Assembly: GCF_027158005.1 (NCBI RefSeq)
Contig: NZ_JAPVLQ010000005.1
Span: 1 to 64,000, forward strand
Direction of reading: 5' to 3'
Length of the DNA: 64,000 bases
DNA from: Rhodococcus sp. H36-A4
Lineage (GTDB): Bacteria > Actinomycetota > Actinomycetes > Mycobacteriales > Mycobacteriaceae
A program made the position numbers and the translations under genes. This document shows, piece by piece, positions 22,745-31,701 of the stretch; the stretch's first letter is position 1, and each line of letters starts with the position of its first letter. Below the pieces are notes generated by a model that was given only the letters and a program-made list of their open reading frames with translations, was not told where the DNA came from and did not search any database.

Positions 22745-23811
22745 GTGAGAGAAGTGCCCAAGAGTCTTTCCGTGGTCGGCGGCGGAGTGATCGGCCTGGC
22801 AGTGGCCGCACGATCGGCGCGCGACGGCTGGTCCGTGCGGCTCCACGATCCGTCGGTCGGTACCGGTGCATCGTGGGTGGCCGGGGGAATGCTCGCGCCG
22901 CTGTCCGAGGGGTGGCCTGGCGAACACGAATTGCTCGAACTCGGCGCTCATTCCCTCGCCAGATGGCCCGAATTTGCACGAGCGCTCCCTGGCCCGTCGG
23001 TGTTCTCCGCCACCGGATCACTGACAGTGGCCCTCGATGCAGCCGACGCAACCGATCTGCGAACCATTGCCGATTGGGTCGGGAAGCAGGGGCACGAGCT
23101 CGAGATCCTCGGTCGGGCACAGATCCGGGAGCTCGAGCCTTCCCTTGCCCAGAACATTCGCCTCGGGCTGTTGGCACCCACCGAACTGGCCATCGACAAC
23201 CGTATGCTGCTCGAGGCACTGCACACCGCAGCGGCGAACGCAGGCGTCGAATTCTCTACCGACACCGTCACCGATCTCGACGCACTGACTACCGACCGCA
23301 TCGTGCTGGCAGCAGGCGCCCAGACCTCCGCGCTCCTCGCCGATGTACCGGTCCGGGCAGTCAAAGGCGAAATACTTCGTCTACGACGCAGACCCAGTGC
23401 CACACCCGCCCCGACCCGAACGATCCGCGGCAGCGTCCACGGACGCGCGATCTACCTGGTGCCGCGCGGAGACGGACTGGTTCTCGGGGCCACACAATAC
23501 GAATCGGGTCAGGACACCCAGGTCACCGTGGCAGGCGTCCGAGACCTCATCGCCGACGCAGAGCGGTTGATGCCGGGCCTCGGCGAATACGAACTTCACG
23601 AATGCGCAGCAGGCCTGCGCCCGATGAGCCCCGATGGGTTGCCACTCATCGGCAAGATCTCCGACCGCGTCATCGTCGCGTCGGGCCACGGCCGCAATGG
23701 AATCCTGTTGATGCCCATCACCGCAGACGCCGTCGCTGCACTACTGGAAGACGACGCACTCATCGAAGCGAAGGCCGCAGACCCGGCCCGATTCACCAAA
23801 GATAGGAAACA

Positions 23812-23815
<4 letters not shown>
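22745..23815 (+). CDS. thiO: Glycine oxidase for thiamine thiazole synthesis
   Basis: An FAD-dependent amine oxidase of the DAO family with a GxGxxG loop near the start (SLSVVGGGVIGLAVAARSA), GASWVAGGMLAPLSEGWPGE, and the C-terminal FAD contact HGRNGILLMPITAD. It oxidises glycine to dehydroglycine, the nitrogen/carbon donor for the thiazole ring. I chose GTG 22745 (356 residues) because GGGAG in the riboswitch lies eight bases upstream; GTG 22742 and GTG 22754 are in frame and cannot be excluded. Its stop overlaps the thiS ATG. Confidence 0.92.
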
Positions 23816-24772
<957 letters not shown>

Positions 24773-24778
24773 CTGCAC

Positions 24779-24796
24779 GTCATCCCAAAGGATGAC
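24779..24796 (+). terminator. Small hairpin after thiG
   Basis: GTCATCC and GGATGAC pair around a CAAA loop seven bases after the thiG stop. The stem is short and has no U-tract, so it is at most a weak terminator of the thiamine operon. Confidence 0.4.
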
Positions 24797-24846
24797 CTCA
24801 GGTCGCGACTCAGGGGTGATGTGCCGGGGCAGTTCGGTAGTGGACA

Positions 24847-25818
24847 GTGAGTCCCATGATCGAAGTCAAAGGACTGACCAAACAGTTCGGAAACACCAAG
24901 GCGGTCGAAGACCTGACCTTCACGGTGAAGCCCGGCATCGTCACGGGCTTCCTCGGACCAAACGGTGCGGGCAAGTCGACGACCATGCGCATGATCCTCG
25001 GATTGGACCGCCCCACCAGTGGGGTGGCGCTGATCGAGGGCAAGCCCTACAACAGGATCAAGCAACCGCTCCGGACGGTCGGTGCTTTGCTGGATGCGAA
25101 GTGGGTGCATCCCAACCGGTCTGCGCGGGCACATCTCGAGTGGATGGCCGCGTCCAACGACATCGCGAAGTCTCGAGTGGACGAGGTGCTTCGGCTCGTC
25201 GGCCTCACCGACGTCGCGAAGAAGAACGCGGGCGGGTTCTCGCTCGGTATGTCACAGCGACTCGGCCTTGCCGGTGCGCTTCTGGGTGACCCGAAAGTCC
25301 TTCTGTTCGACGAGCCGGTCAACGGGCTCGACCCCGAAGGCATCGTCTGGATTCGCAAATTCATGCAGCGCCTCGCAGCCGAAGGCAGAACGGTCCTCGT
25401 CTCGAGTCATCTGCTGTCCGAAATGGCACAGACAGCAGAGAATCTCGTGGTGATCGGTCGCGGAAAGCTGATCTTCGACTCGTCGGTCCAGGATTTCATC
25501 GACCACGCGTCCGAGGCCTCGGTCCGAGTTCGAAGCCCACAGCTCGACGCCCTTCGCAGTGCGCTGACTTCCGCCGGATTGACCGTGCGCGAACCGGATT
25601 CGGCAGAGGAGCTGCAGCCCTCGCTCGTCGTCGTAGACTCGTCCACCGATGCTATCGGTGACATCGCAGGCCGGGCCGGCATCGTGCTGCACGAGTTGTC
25701 CTCGCAGCGTGGCTCGTTGGAGGAAGCGTTCATGAAGCTCACCGGACACGATGTGCAATTCCACGGCGAAGGTGCCGAAGATCCGAACATTCAGCAAGCG
25801 ATGGGTGGTTCACTCTGA
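24847..25818 (+). CDS. ABC transporter ATP-binding protein
   Basis: A 323-residue ATPase with Walker A GPNGAGKST, signature FSLGMSQRLGLAGALL, Walker B VLLFDEPVNGLD, H-loop VLVSSHLLSEM and a C-terminal extension (about 220-323) typical of drug/antimicrobial-peptide exporters. Its stop overlaps the ATG of the permease gene (TGATG), so the pair makes one transporter. ATG 24856, three codons later, is an equally good start. Substrate is unknown; the family includes bacitracin-type and lantibiotic-immunity exporters. Confidence 0.9.
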   Translation: MSPMIEVKGLTKQFGNTKAVEDLTFTVKPGIVTGFLGPNGAGKSTTMRMILGLDRPTSGVALIEGKPYNRIKQPLRTVGALLDAKWVHPNRSARAHLEWMAASNDIAKSRVDEVLRLVGLTDVAKKNAGGFSLGMSQRLGLAGALLGDPKVLLFDEPVNGLDPEGIVWIRKFMQRLAAEGRTVLVSSHLLSEMAQTAENLVVIGRGKLIFDSSVQDFIDHASEASVRVRSPQLDALRSALTSAGLTVREPDSAEELQPSLVVVDSSTDAIGDIAGRAGIVLHELSSQRGSLEEAFMKLTGHDVQFHGEGAEDPNIQQAMGGSL

Positions 25819-26615
25819 TGGGTGTCCTGGCAGCGGAACGAATCAAAATCACCTCGACCAAGTCACCGTGGTGGTGCACGATAGCCATCATCGTGCTCGG
25901 ACTCGGCTTGGCGGCGATCGTCGGCATCACGTCCAAGTTGGGTGTCAATTCTTACAACAATCAACTCGCACAGGGTGATCAGCCCGACTTCGAACCTTTC
26001 TTTCCGTCCGCGTTCGAGGCAGTAGGCAGCGGTGTCGGTGGATTCGGAGCATTGGTGCTCATGATTCTGGCGGCACTGACAGTCACCAGCGAATACCGCT
26101 TCGGTGTCATCAGGACTACCTTTCAGGCCATCCCGAACCGAGCCGCAGTACTGACCTCGAAGGCCCTGCTGATCGGGGTGTTCGGCTTCTTGCTCAGCTT
26201 GGTCCTCGGCCTCGGCGCGTTCTATCTGGCCAAGGCGACCGCAGGTTCCGACGCCGGGCGACTGCTGAGCTTCGACACCGACGGCACCTGGCGCGTCATC
26301 TACGGCACGGCCATTCTGGCGTTCCTTCAGGTCATCATCGCGGTCGGCGTCGGTGCGCTGCTTCGACAGTCGGCGGGCGCTATCGCACTACTGCTGCTGT
26401 GGCCGTTGGTCATCGAGAATCTGTTCGGATTGTTCGGCTCGTTCGGTCGTGCGGTTCAACCGTTCCTGCCGTGGGCGAACACCAGCAACTTCCTCGGTCA
26501 GGACGGTGGCATCGACTTCCACTGGGGGCCCATCGGTAGTCTGATCTACTTCATCGTGTTCACCGCGGTCATCTTCGGTGCTGCAGTGTTGGTGACGAAT
26601 CGCCGAGACGCCTGA
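25818..26615 (+). CDS. ABC transporter permease (ABC-2 type)
   Basis: A 265-residue membrane protein with about six helices. One helix follows a short basic cytoplasmic start, then a loop containing QPDFEPFFPSAF, then TVTSEYRFGVIRTTFQAIPNR, the conserved cytoplasmic coupling segment of ABC-2/NatB-like permeases. It is translationally coupled to the ATPase gene. The two-gene ATPase-permease layout with no binding protein indicates export. Confidence 0.88.
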   Translation: MGVLAAERIKITSTKSPWWCTIAIIVLGLGLAAIVGITSKLGVNSYNNQLAQGDQPDFEPFFPSAFEAVGSGVGGFGALVLMILAALTVTSEYRFGVIRTTFQAIPNRAAVLTSKALLIGVFGFLLSLVLGLGAFYLAKATAGSDAGRLLSFDTDGTWRVIYGTAILAFLQVIIAVGVGALLRQSAGAIALLLLWPLVIENLFGLFGSFGRAVQPFLPWANTSNFLGQDGGIDFHWGPIGSLIYFIVFTAVIFGAAVLVTNRRDA

Positions 26616-26639
26616 CCTTTGTGCAGTTAAGGTGCATGC

Positions 26640-28118
26640 ATGCGACGGACAACCCTTCTGGCAGGTTTCGCAGCAGGCATGCTCGTGGTGGCCGGTTGTT
26701 CCTCGTCTTCGGATGAGGATCAACCGGCCATGGCTGCTCCTACCCCGGTTGCGACAGCAGACGGCCGGGGGCTTGCCGACGCAGTCACCGAGGAGGGCGT
26801 CATCGCTCACCTGGAACAACTCGAGCGAATTGCCACCGACAACAACGGGAATCGCGCAGCGGGTACTCCTGGATACGACGCAAGTGTCGACTACGTCGTC
26901 GATCAGCTCGAGTCCGCCGGATTCGCGGTGGAGACACCCGAATTCGAGTTCGATCAATTCACCGCCGACACCCAACGGCTCTCTGCAGGCGATCAGCAGC
27001 TCTCGGTCAGCGCTCTGACCTATTCACCGTCGTCTCCATCCGACGGCATCACCGCACGGGTGGTTCTCGCCCCGGCCGACGGTTCACCTGGTTGCGAAGC
27101 AACAGATTACGACGGTCTCGAGGTGTCCGGTGCCATCGTCGTCGTCGACCGGGGCGTGTGTCCGTTCGGCGCGAAACAGACCGTCGCAGCAGAGCTGGGT
27201 GCTGTCGCGATCATCGTGGTGAACAACGAGCCAGGACCGCTCGACGGCGGCACGCTCGGTAGCGCCGACATCGCGAAGATTCCTGCCGGTGGCGTCAGCG
27301 CCGAAGACGGACCGATCGTGGCGTCGGCGCCGGAATTGACGCTCACTCTCGACACCGAAACTACAACCACCAAGAGTCGCAACATCATTGCGCAAACCAA
27401 GACGGGCAGCACCGAGAACGTCGTCGTCGCGGGCGCTCACCTCGACAGTGTTACCGAGGGGCCGGGCATCAACGACAACGGAAGTGGCACAGCTGCGGTT
27501 CTCGAGACGGCCCTGAAGATGGGAAGCGAACCGGACATCACCAACGCCGTGCGTTTCACGTTCTGGGGGGCCGAGGAGCCGGGGCTCGTGGGGTCGACCA
27601 AATACGTCGAGGGGCTGAACGAGGAGGAAGAAGCGGCAATTGCGCTGTATCTCAATTTCGACATGATCGCCTCGCACAACGCCGGCTACCTCGCCTACGA
27701 CGGCGACGACTCGGACAAGGTCGGCGCTCCGGCGGGACCGCCGGGATCGGAAGGGATCGAGCGGGTATTCCTCGAGCGTCTGCAGCAAGAGGGCATCGCC
27801 GCCGACGGGACCGACTTCGACGGCCGCTCCGATTACGGCCCGTTCATCGACGTCGGCATTCCGTCCGGGGGAGTGTTCAGCGGTGCGGACGAGACGAAGT
27901 CTGCCGAGCAGGCGGCCAAGTGGGGTGGGACGGCCGAGGAAACGTTCGACCAGAATTACCACACCGCCGAAGACACCCTCGCCAATATCGACCGAGCTGC
28001 TTTGGGTTCGAATGCATCGGCGGTCGCGTTCGGTATCGGAACTTTCGCGCAGGAGATCGACGGCCCGAACGGTGTTCCATCCGGTGCGGCACGTACCGAG
28101 GCGCGGTCGGGCGAATGA
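26640..28118 (+). CDS. Secreted M28 aminopeptidase lipoprotein with PA domain (LpqL-like)
   Basis: A 492-residue lipoprotein: lipobox VVAGC (C20), a protease-associated domain at about 130-235 (GAIVVVDRGVCPFGAKQTVAAELGA), and an M28 zinc peptidase domain with HLDSVTEGPGINDNGSG, the WGAEEPGLVGS glutamates, NFDMIAS and the late H in NYHTAEDT. It would hydrolyse peptides outside the membrane, possibly releasing N-terminal residues. M. tuberculosis has the lipoprotein aminopeptidase LpqL directly after thiG; here an ABC exporter is inserted between. Confidence 0.9.
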   Translation: MRRTTLLAGFAAGMLVVAGCSSSSDEDQPAMAAPTPVATADGRGLADAVTEEGVIAHLEQLERIATDNNGNRAAGTPGYDASVDYVVDQLESAGFAVETPEFEFDQFTADTQRLSAGDQQLSVSALTYSPSSPSDGITARVVLAPADGSPGCEATDYDGLEVSGAIVVVDRGVCPFGAKQTVAAELGAVAIIVVNNEPGPLDGGTLGSADIAKIPAGGVSAEDGPIVASAPELTLTLDTETTTTKSRNIIAQTKTGSTENVVVAGAHLDSVTEGPGINDNGSGTAAVLETALKMGSEPDITNAVRFTFWGAEEPGLVGSTKYVEGLNEEEEAAIALYLNFDMIASHNAGYLAYDGDDSDKVGAPAGPPGSEGIERVFLERLQQEGIAADGTDFDGRSDYGPFIDVGIPSGGVFSGADETKSAEQAAKWGGTAEETFDQNYHTAEDTLANIDRAALGSNASAVAFGIGTFAQEIDGPNGVPSGAARTEARSGE

Positions 28119-28127
28119 AGTATGTAT

Positions 28128-28151
28128 AACTATCGTTTACAGTTGATTTCG
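28128..28151 (+). promoter_or_regulatory. Putative leaderless promoter of the cyclase gene
   Basis: TCGTTTACAGTT with a TACAGT -10 hexamer (28138-28143) ends seven bases before the GTG start at 28151, so the transcript should begin at or next to the start codon. The same CGTTTAC-N10-GTG layout precedes the PAP2 gene at 36480. AACT and AGTT form an inverted repeat across it (28128-28144). No Shine-Dalgarno sequence is present. Confidence 0.55.
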
Positions 28152-28957
28152 TGAATCCGTACGTGGCGTCGACCGCCGAGTGGATCCGGGGCGTCAACCG
28201 ACGCCCCGCTGTGGTCGACGTGGTGCGCAGAGTACGGCGATTACTTCCCGGTGATCCGTCCTTCGGCGATCCGCTGTCGATCACGGGGCCCGGATCTGCG
28301 CTGGCGGTGGCACGCGTCGCAGACAAATTTCTCGACGACGAACCTGGAGCATCCCGCGAGGTCGGCTTGGGTGCACTTCAACTGTGGCAGGCAGTGCTCG
28401 AACGAACCGGCCACGGCCGTGGCGAGCGCGAGATGACCATCCTCTTCACCGACCTCGTCCGGTTTTCGACGTGGTCGCTGGTGGCGGGCGATACCGGCAC
28501 TCTGACGCTACTGCGCAAGGTGTCCAAGGCAATCGAACCCGCCATCGAGGTCGCCGGTGGGCACGTCGTCAAGCGGTTGGGCGACGGAGTCATGGCCGTG
28601 TTCTCACGGCCCGAGAGGGCGCTGGAAGCTGCGATAGCGGCACGTGCAGCCCTCGCCGAGGTGGACGTAGACGGATACACCCCGACGATGCGCGTCGGTA
28701 TTCATACCGGTAGCCCGCGGCAGATCGGATCCGACTGGCTCGGTGTCGACGTCACAGTTGCCGCTCGCGTGATGCAAACCGGCGGAGACGGGAATCTGAT
28801 GATCTCGCAACCGTCGGTCGATGCGATGCCCCCCGAGACGCTGGAGCGACTGGGACTGGCTACTCGGCCTTATCGCCGCGGCTTCTTCGCACCCAAGCTC
28901 AGCGGTGTCCCCGAAGATCTACGCATTCTCCGTGTGGTGCAGTCGCCACAGCGGTGA
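28151..28957 (+). CDS. Class III adenylate/guanylate cyclase domain protein
   Basis: A 268-residue protein with a short helical N-terminus and a cyclase homology domain from about residue 94. Metal-binding D101 (ILFTDLVRFS) and D145 (KRLGDGVMAVF) are present, K141 is placed like the adenine-selecting lysine, and R206 (VAARV) is kept. The transition-state asparagine expected before it is T202, so activity may be low or altered. There is no membrane segment or HAMP domain. Its 3' end overlaps thiD by 39 bases on the opposite strand. Confidence 0.85.
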   Translation: MNPYVASTAEWIRGVNRRPAVVDVVRRVRRLLPGDPSFGDPLSITGPGSALAVARVADKFLDDEPGASREVGLGALQLWQAVLERTGHGRGEREMTILFTDLVRFSTWSLVAGDTGTLTLLRKVSKAIEPAIEVAGGHVVKRLGDGVMAVFSRPERALEAAIAARAALAEVDVDGYTPTMRVGIHTGSPRQIGSDWLGVDVTVAARVMQTGGDGNLMISQPSVDAMPPETLERLGLATRPYRRGFFAPKLSGVPEDLRILRVVQSPQR

Positions 28958-29773
28958 CACCGGGCCGTGACCCGCGCCGAGGTGGTAGGCCGCCTCGAGG
29001 CACCGAGTGACCCATTCCTTGCCGAACGCGACGGCATCGGGCACGGAGTACCCGTGCGCCAACGCGCAGGTGATGGCCGCTCCTAGTGTGTCGCCCCCAC
29101 CGTGGTCGTTTCCGGTGTCGATGCGAGGGCCGGAAAACTCGAGAAATGTGTCGCCGTCGTACAAGATGTCCGTGCTCTTGTCCGAAGTGCGGAGATGGCC
29201 ACCCTTGACGAGGGCCCACTGGGCGCCCAGTTGGTGCAGAGCCTCGGCTGCGCGACGTGCGGAGTCGTCGTCGACCACGACAATCCCGGTGATCAACCTG
29301 ATTTCATCGAGATTGGGAGTGACGATCGTGGCAATGGGGAAGAGCGTCGTGCGGATTGCGTCGAGGGCTTCCTCGTGCAGCAACGGATCACCGTGCATCG
29401 ACGCGCAGACCGGGTCGACCAGCAATGGCACCGGCCGATCGCGGCCGATTCCTACCTCTGTGCAGACAGCGGTGACGGCCTCGATGATGGCCGTGGAGGC
29501 GAGCATCCCTGTCTTTGCCGCGCTGACTCCGATATCACCGACCACGACGCGAACTTGATCCGCGACGACACTCGGTGGGATCTCGTGAAAACCGGAAACA
29601 CCGACGGTGTTCTGGACGGTGACCGCGGCCACGGCAACACAGGCGTGGACGCCGCACAGTGCCATCGTCCGACTGTCGGCTTGGATACCCGCCCCGCCGC
29701 CTGAATCGGTGCCGGCGATCGTCAGCGCTCGGACGGGGGTGGATCCGTCGGGCGTCAGCGGTAGGAGCTTCAC
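28919..29773 (-). CDS. thiD: Hydroxymethylpyrimidine (phosphate) kinase
   Basis: A 284-residue ribokinase-fold enzyme from GTG 29773, the only start codon close to the conserved domain. Signatures are LTIAGTDSGGGAGIQADSRT, VTVQNTVGVSGFHEIP, AAKTGMLAS, VDPVCASMHGDPLL, TPNLDEIRLI, LVKGGHL and the anion-hole/base region NDHGGGDTLGAAI. It phosphorylates HMP and HMP-phosphate to give the ThiE substrate. In M. tuberculosis thiC lies next to thiD; here no thiC is found in the window. The gene's 3' end overlaps the cyclase gene. Confidence 0.92.
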   Translation of the reverse strand: MKLLPLTPDGSTPVRALTIAGTDSGGGAGIQADSRTMALCGVHACVAVAAVTVQNTVGVSGFHEIPPSVVADQVRVVVGDIGVSAAKTGMLASTAIIEAVTAVCTEVGIGRDRPVPLLVDPVCASMHGDPLLHEEALDAIRTTLFPIATIVTPNLDEIRLITGIVVVDDDSARRAAEALHQLGAQWALVKGGHLRTSDKSTDILYDGDTFLEFSGPRIDTGNDHGGGDTLGAAITCALAHGYSVPDAVAFGKEWVTRCLEAAYHLGAGHGPVSPLWRLHHTENA

Positions 29774-30043
29774 GAGAGGTGACAGTACCGGCAACGGCCC
29801 ACGCGGTCGTCGTAGATGTGCCCATGGGCATGAATGTTGTTGATTCACAATGAGATAGTGGCTGCCTATATGACGGCTACCAGCCGGGGTGTTGTGACGG
29901 CGTTGCATACCTACGTAACCGAAGGTCTGTTCGCGCAAAAGGATGACAAGCCTCGTGTGGACCTGTTTAATAGTGGTGCAGGTCACATCTTAGTAACAAC
30001 TCGAACTTTTCATTCACGTCTTACACAGCAAAGGAGGTGACCT
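29774..30043. promoter_or_regulatory. Intergenic region before the small GNAT gene
   Basis: These 270 nt separate thiD (leftward) from a small acetyltransferase gene (rightward). A 68-codon ORF at 29834-30040 lacks a ribosome site and recognisable composition, so I do not call it. AAAGGAGGTGA at about 30030-30040 is the near-perfect Shine-Dalgarno sequence of the gene at 30044. The lower G+C content from 29835 to 30030 suggests a promoter and long leader. Confidence 0.4.
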
Positions 30044-30370
30044 ATGCTCGCCAGCTCACCCAGTGCAGAGGTGTCCATCAATACGGACCAGAATCGATTC
30101 GAATTGAGGCTGAATGGCGACTTGGTGGGGATTATCGGCTACTACGAAGTCGAGGGATCGTTCAAACGTGGTTCTCGCACTCGCGTCGTATCGTTCATGC
30201 ACACCGTGGTCACTGAAGACTTCGGACATCAGGGCCTCGCAGCGGTTCTCGTTCGCAGGGCGCTCGACAGCGCTCGGTCTTACGGCTGGAAGGTCAAGCC
30301 GGTCTGTACTTATGTACAAAGATTCGTCACCGCCAACCCCGACTACTCCGACGTCGTCGTTCCGCTGTAG
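30044..30370 (+). CDS. Small GNAT-like acetyltransferase (YidJ type), paralog 1
   Basis: A 108-residue protein of the short GNAT_2/YidJ class. It has NRFELRLNGDLVGIIGYYEV, the strand FMHTVVTEDFGHQGLAAVLVRRALD (CoA pyrophosphate loop with a QGLA variant) and VKPVCTYVQRFVTANPDY, the typical end of this family. These minimal acetyltransferases have no defined acceptor. AAAGGAGGTGA directly before the ATG is nearly the complete anti-Shine-Dalgarno complement. A shorter-leader paralog follows at 30449. Confidence 0.85.
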   Translation: MLASSPSAEVSINTDQNRFELRLNGDLVGIIGYYEVEGSFKRGSRTRVVSFMHTVVTEDFGHQGLAAVLVRRALDSARSYGWKVKPVCTYVQRFVTANPDYSDVVVPL

Positions 30371-30448
30371 CGGTAACGGTTTCACCTTGCCTGAGTCGAA
30401 TTACTCTGTTCCGTCCCCAATCGGCCCGACTACTGGTCTCATGGTGAT

Positions 30449-30775
30449 ATGAATCACAGTCGCATCGACCTGACTTCTGCGGCCGCCGTCACCGCGGCGG
30501 TGCGCATCGAAGACAACACAGCGCACAATCGGTTCGACCTGTTCGTCGGCGAAGAACTCGTCGGAATCCTCGGGTATCGAGACGCGAACGAAGGCGCCGT
30601 CGCCTTCATGCACACTGTGGTCAAAGAAGACTTCAGTGATCGAGGGTGGGCAGCTGTGCTTGTTCGTGGGGCTCTCAACACCGCACGCGACCGCCAATGG
30701 CGGATAGTCCCGATCTGCACGTACGTGAGGCGATACCTCGCGCGAAATCCCGAGTTTCTCGACCTGGTCGCCTAG
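30449..30775 (+). CDS. Small GNAT-like acetyltransferase (YidJ type), paralog 2
   Basis: Also 108 residues and clearly paralogous to the preceding gene: NRFDLFVGEELVGILGYRD, FMHTVVKEDFSDRGWAAVLVRGAL and VPICTYVRRYLARNPEF align one to one. It differs in the first 25 residues and in the CoA loop (DRGWA). The pair probably arose by tandem duplication with later divergence. No strong Shine-Dalgarno sequence precedes the ATG. The stop codon lies in the first unit of a 24-bp tandem repeat. Confidence 0.83.
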   Translation: MNHSRIDLTSAAAVTAAVRIEDNTAHNRFDLFVGEELVGILGYRDANEGAVAFMHTVVKEDFSDRGWAAVLVRGALNTARDRQWRIVPICTYVRRYLARNPEFLDLVA

Positions 30776-30837
30776 CGCTGAGTCAGGCCGGGTCGACTAG
30801 TCCTGAGTCAGGCTGGTCGACTAGCCCTGGGTCAGGA
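30772..30837. repeat. 24-25 bp tandem repeat, about 2.7 copies
   Basis: Three imperfect copies of CTAGYSCTGRGTCAGG followed by C-rich sequence ending GGTCGA start at 30772, 30797 and 30821. The first overlaps the stop codon of the small GNAT gene and the last overlaps the stop codon of xthA (30832-30834) on the other strand. The repeat fills the whole spacer between these two convergent genes. No hairpin long enough to be a clear terminator is formed. Confidence 0.75.
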
Positions 30838-31632
30838 GATGTCGAGGATGACGGGCGCGTGATCGCTGGCGCCCTTGCCCTTGCGCTCTTCGCGATCGAT
30901 GGATGCGCCGGAGACGCGAGATGCGAGCGCGGGGGAGGTCAGCGCCATGTCGATTCGCAGTCCCTGCTTTTTCGGGAACCTCAGCTGCGTGTAATCCCAG
31001 TAGGTGAAGGTTCGCGGCTCTGATGTGAATTGCCGTGTGACCTCGGCGAATCCGGCTTGGACGAACGCCTCGAATGCATCGCGCTCGGGCTGCGACGTGT
31101 GAGTCTTGCCCTCGAACAATTCCGGATCCCACACGTCTGCGTCGGTGGGGGCGATGTTCCAGTCTCCGACCAACGCGATCTGAGCCTCCGGATCCACAGA
31201 CAACCATGCCTGCGCATCGGCCTGTAGCTTGGCCAGCCACTCCAGCTTGTACGTGTAATGCGGATCGGCAAGATCCCGGCCATTGGGAACGTAGAGGCTC
31301 CACACCTGGACGCCGTCGCACGTTGCCCCGATTGCGCGAGCTTCTCGCACCGCTTCGATCTCCGGATCCTTGCTGAAACCGGGCTGATCCTCGAAACCGA
31401 TCTGCACATCTTCCAGGCCGACGCGGGAGAGCAACGCGACGCCGTTCCACTGGCTCAGGCCGTCGTGAGCGACCTCGTACCCGATTTCGCGAAATCGTTC
31501 GTACGGAAACTGCTCGTCCTTGCATTTGGTTTCCTGCATAGCCAGGACATCGATATCGGATCTTTGCAGCCAATCGACGATTCGGTCCTGCCGAGAGCGG
31601 ACAGAGTTCACATTCCAAGTAGCCAGTCGCAC
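30832..31632 (-). CDS. xthA: Exodeoxyribonuclease III
   Basis: A 266-residue AP endonuclease/3'-5' exonuclease of the EEP family. Catalytic segments are LATWNVNS, MQETKCKDEQFP with metal-binding E34, VGDWNIAPTDADVW, LRIDMALTS and the final SDHAPV. It cuts at abasic sites and trims 3' blocked ends in base-excision repair. I chose GTG 31632 (MRLATWNVN) as in mycobacteria; GTG 31641, three codons upstream, is also in frame. It is the last gene of a leftward def-GNAT-xthA run that is conserved in mycobacteria. Confidence 0.93.
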   Translation of the reverse strand: MRLATWNVNSVRSRQDRIVDWLQRSDIDVLAMQETKCKDEQFPYERFREIGYEVAHDGLSQWNGVALLSRVGLEDVQIGFEDQPGFSKDPEIEAVREARAIGATCDGVQVWSLYVPNGRDLADPHYTYKLEWLAKLQADAQAWLSVDPEAQIALVGDWNIAPTDADVWDPELFEGKTHTSQPERDAFEAFVQAGFAEVTRQFTSEPRTFTYWDYTQLRFPKKQGLRIDMALTSPALASRVSGASIDREERKGKGASDHAPVILDIS

Positions 31633-31678
31633 GGCACACACCCTAACCGAGCGCCGACCGTCGGCCCAGCGGTGTGCG

Positions 31679-31698
31679 GTGTGTGTGTGTGTGTGTGT
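31679..31698. repeat. (GT)10 dinucleotide tract
   Basis: Ten uninterrupted GT units lie in the 69-nt spacer between the stop of the GNAT gene (31702) and the start of xthA (31632). Read on the coding strand it is (CA)10. Such a pure dinucleotide run is unusual in high-GC coding-dense DNA and could change length by slippage, altering the leader of xthA but no reading frame. Confidence 0.9.
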
Positions 31699-31701
31699 GG
31701 G

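Noticed and set aside
29773..29986. N-terminal extension of ThiD to 29986
   Set aside because: The extra 71 residues do not resemble ThiD, and GTG 29773 gives the usual length.
29834..30040. 68-codon ORF before the first small GNAT gene
   Set aside because: No ribosome site, composition unlike coding DNA here, and it covers the likely promoter and leader of the next gene.
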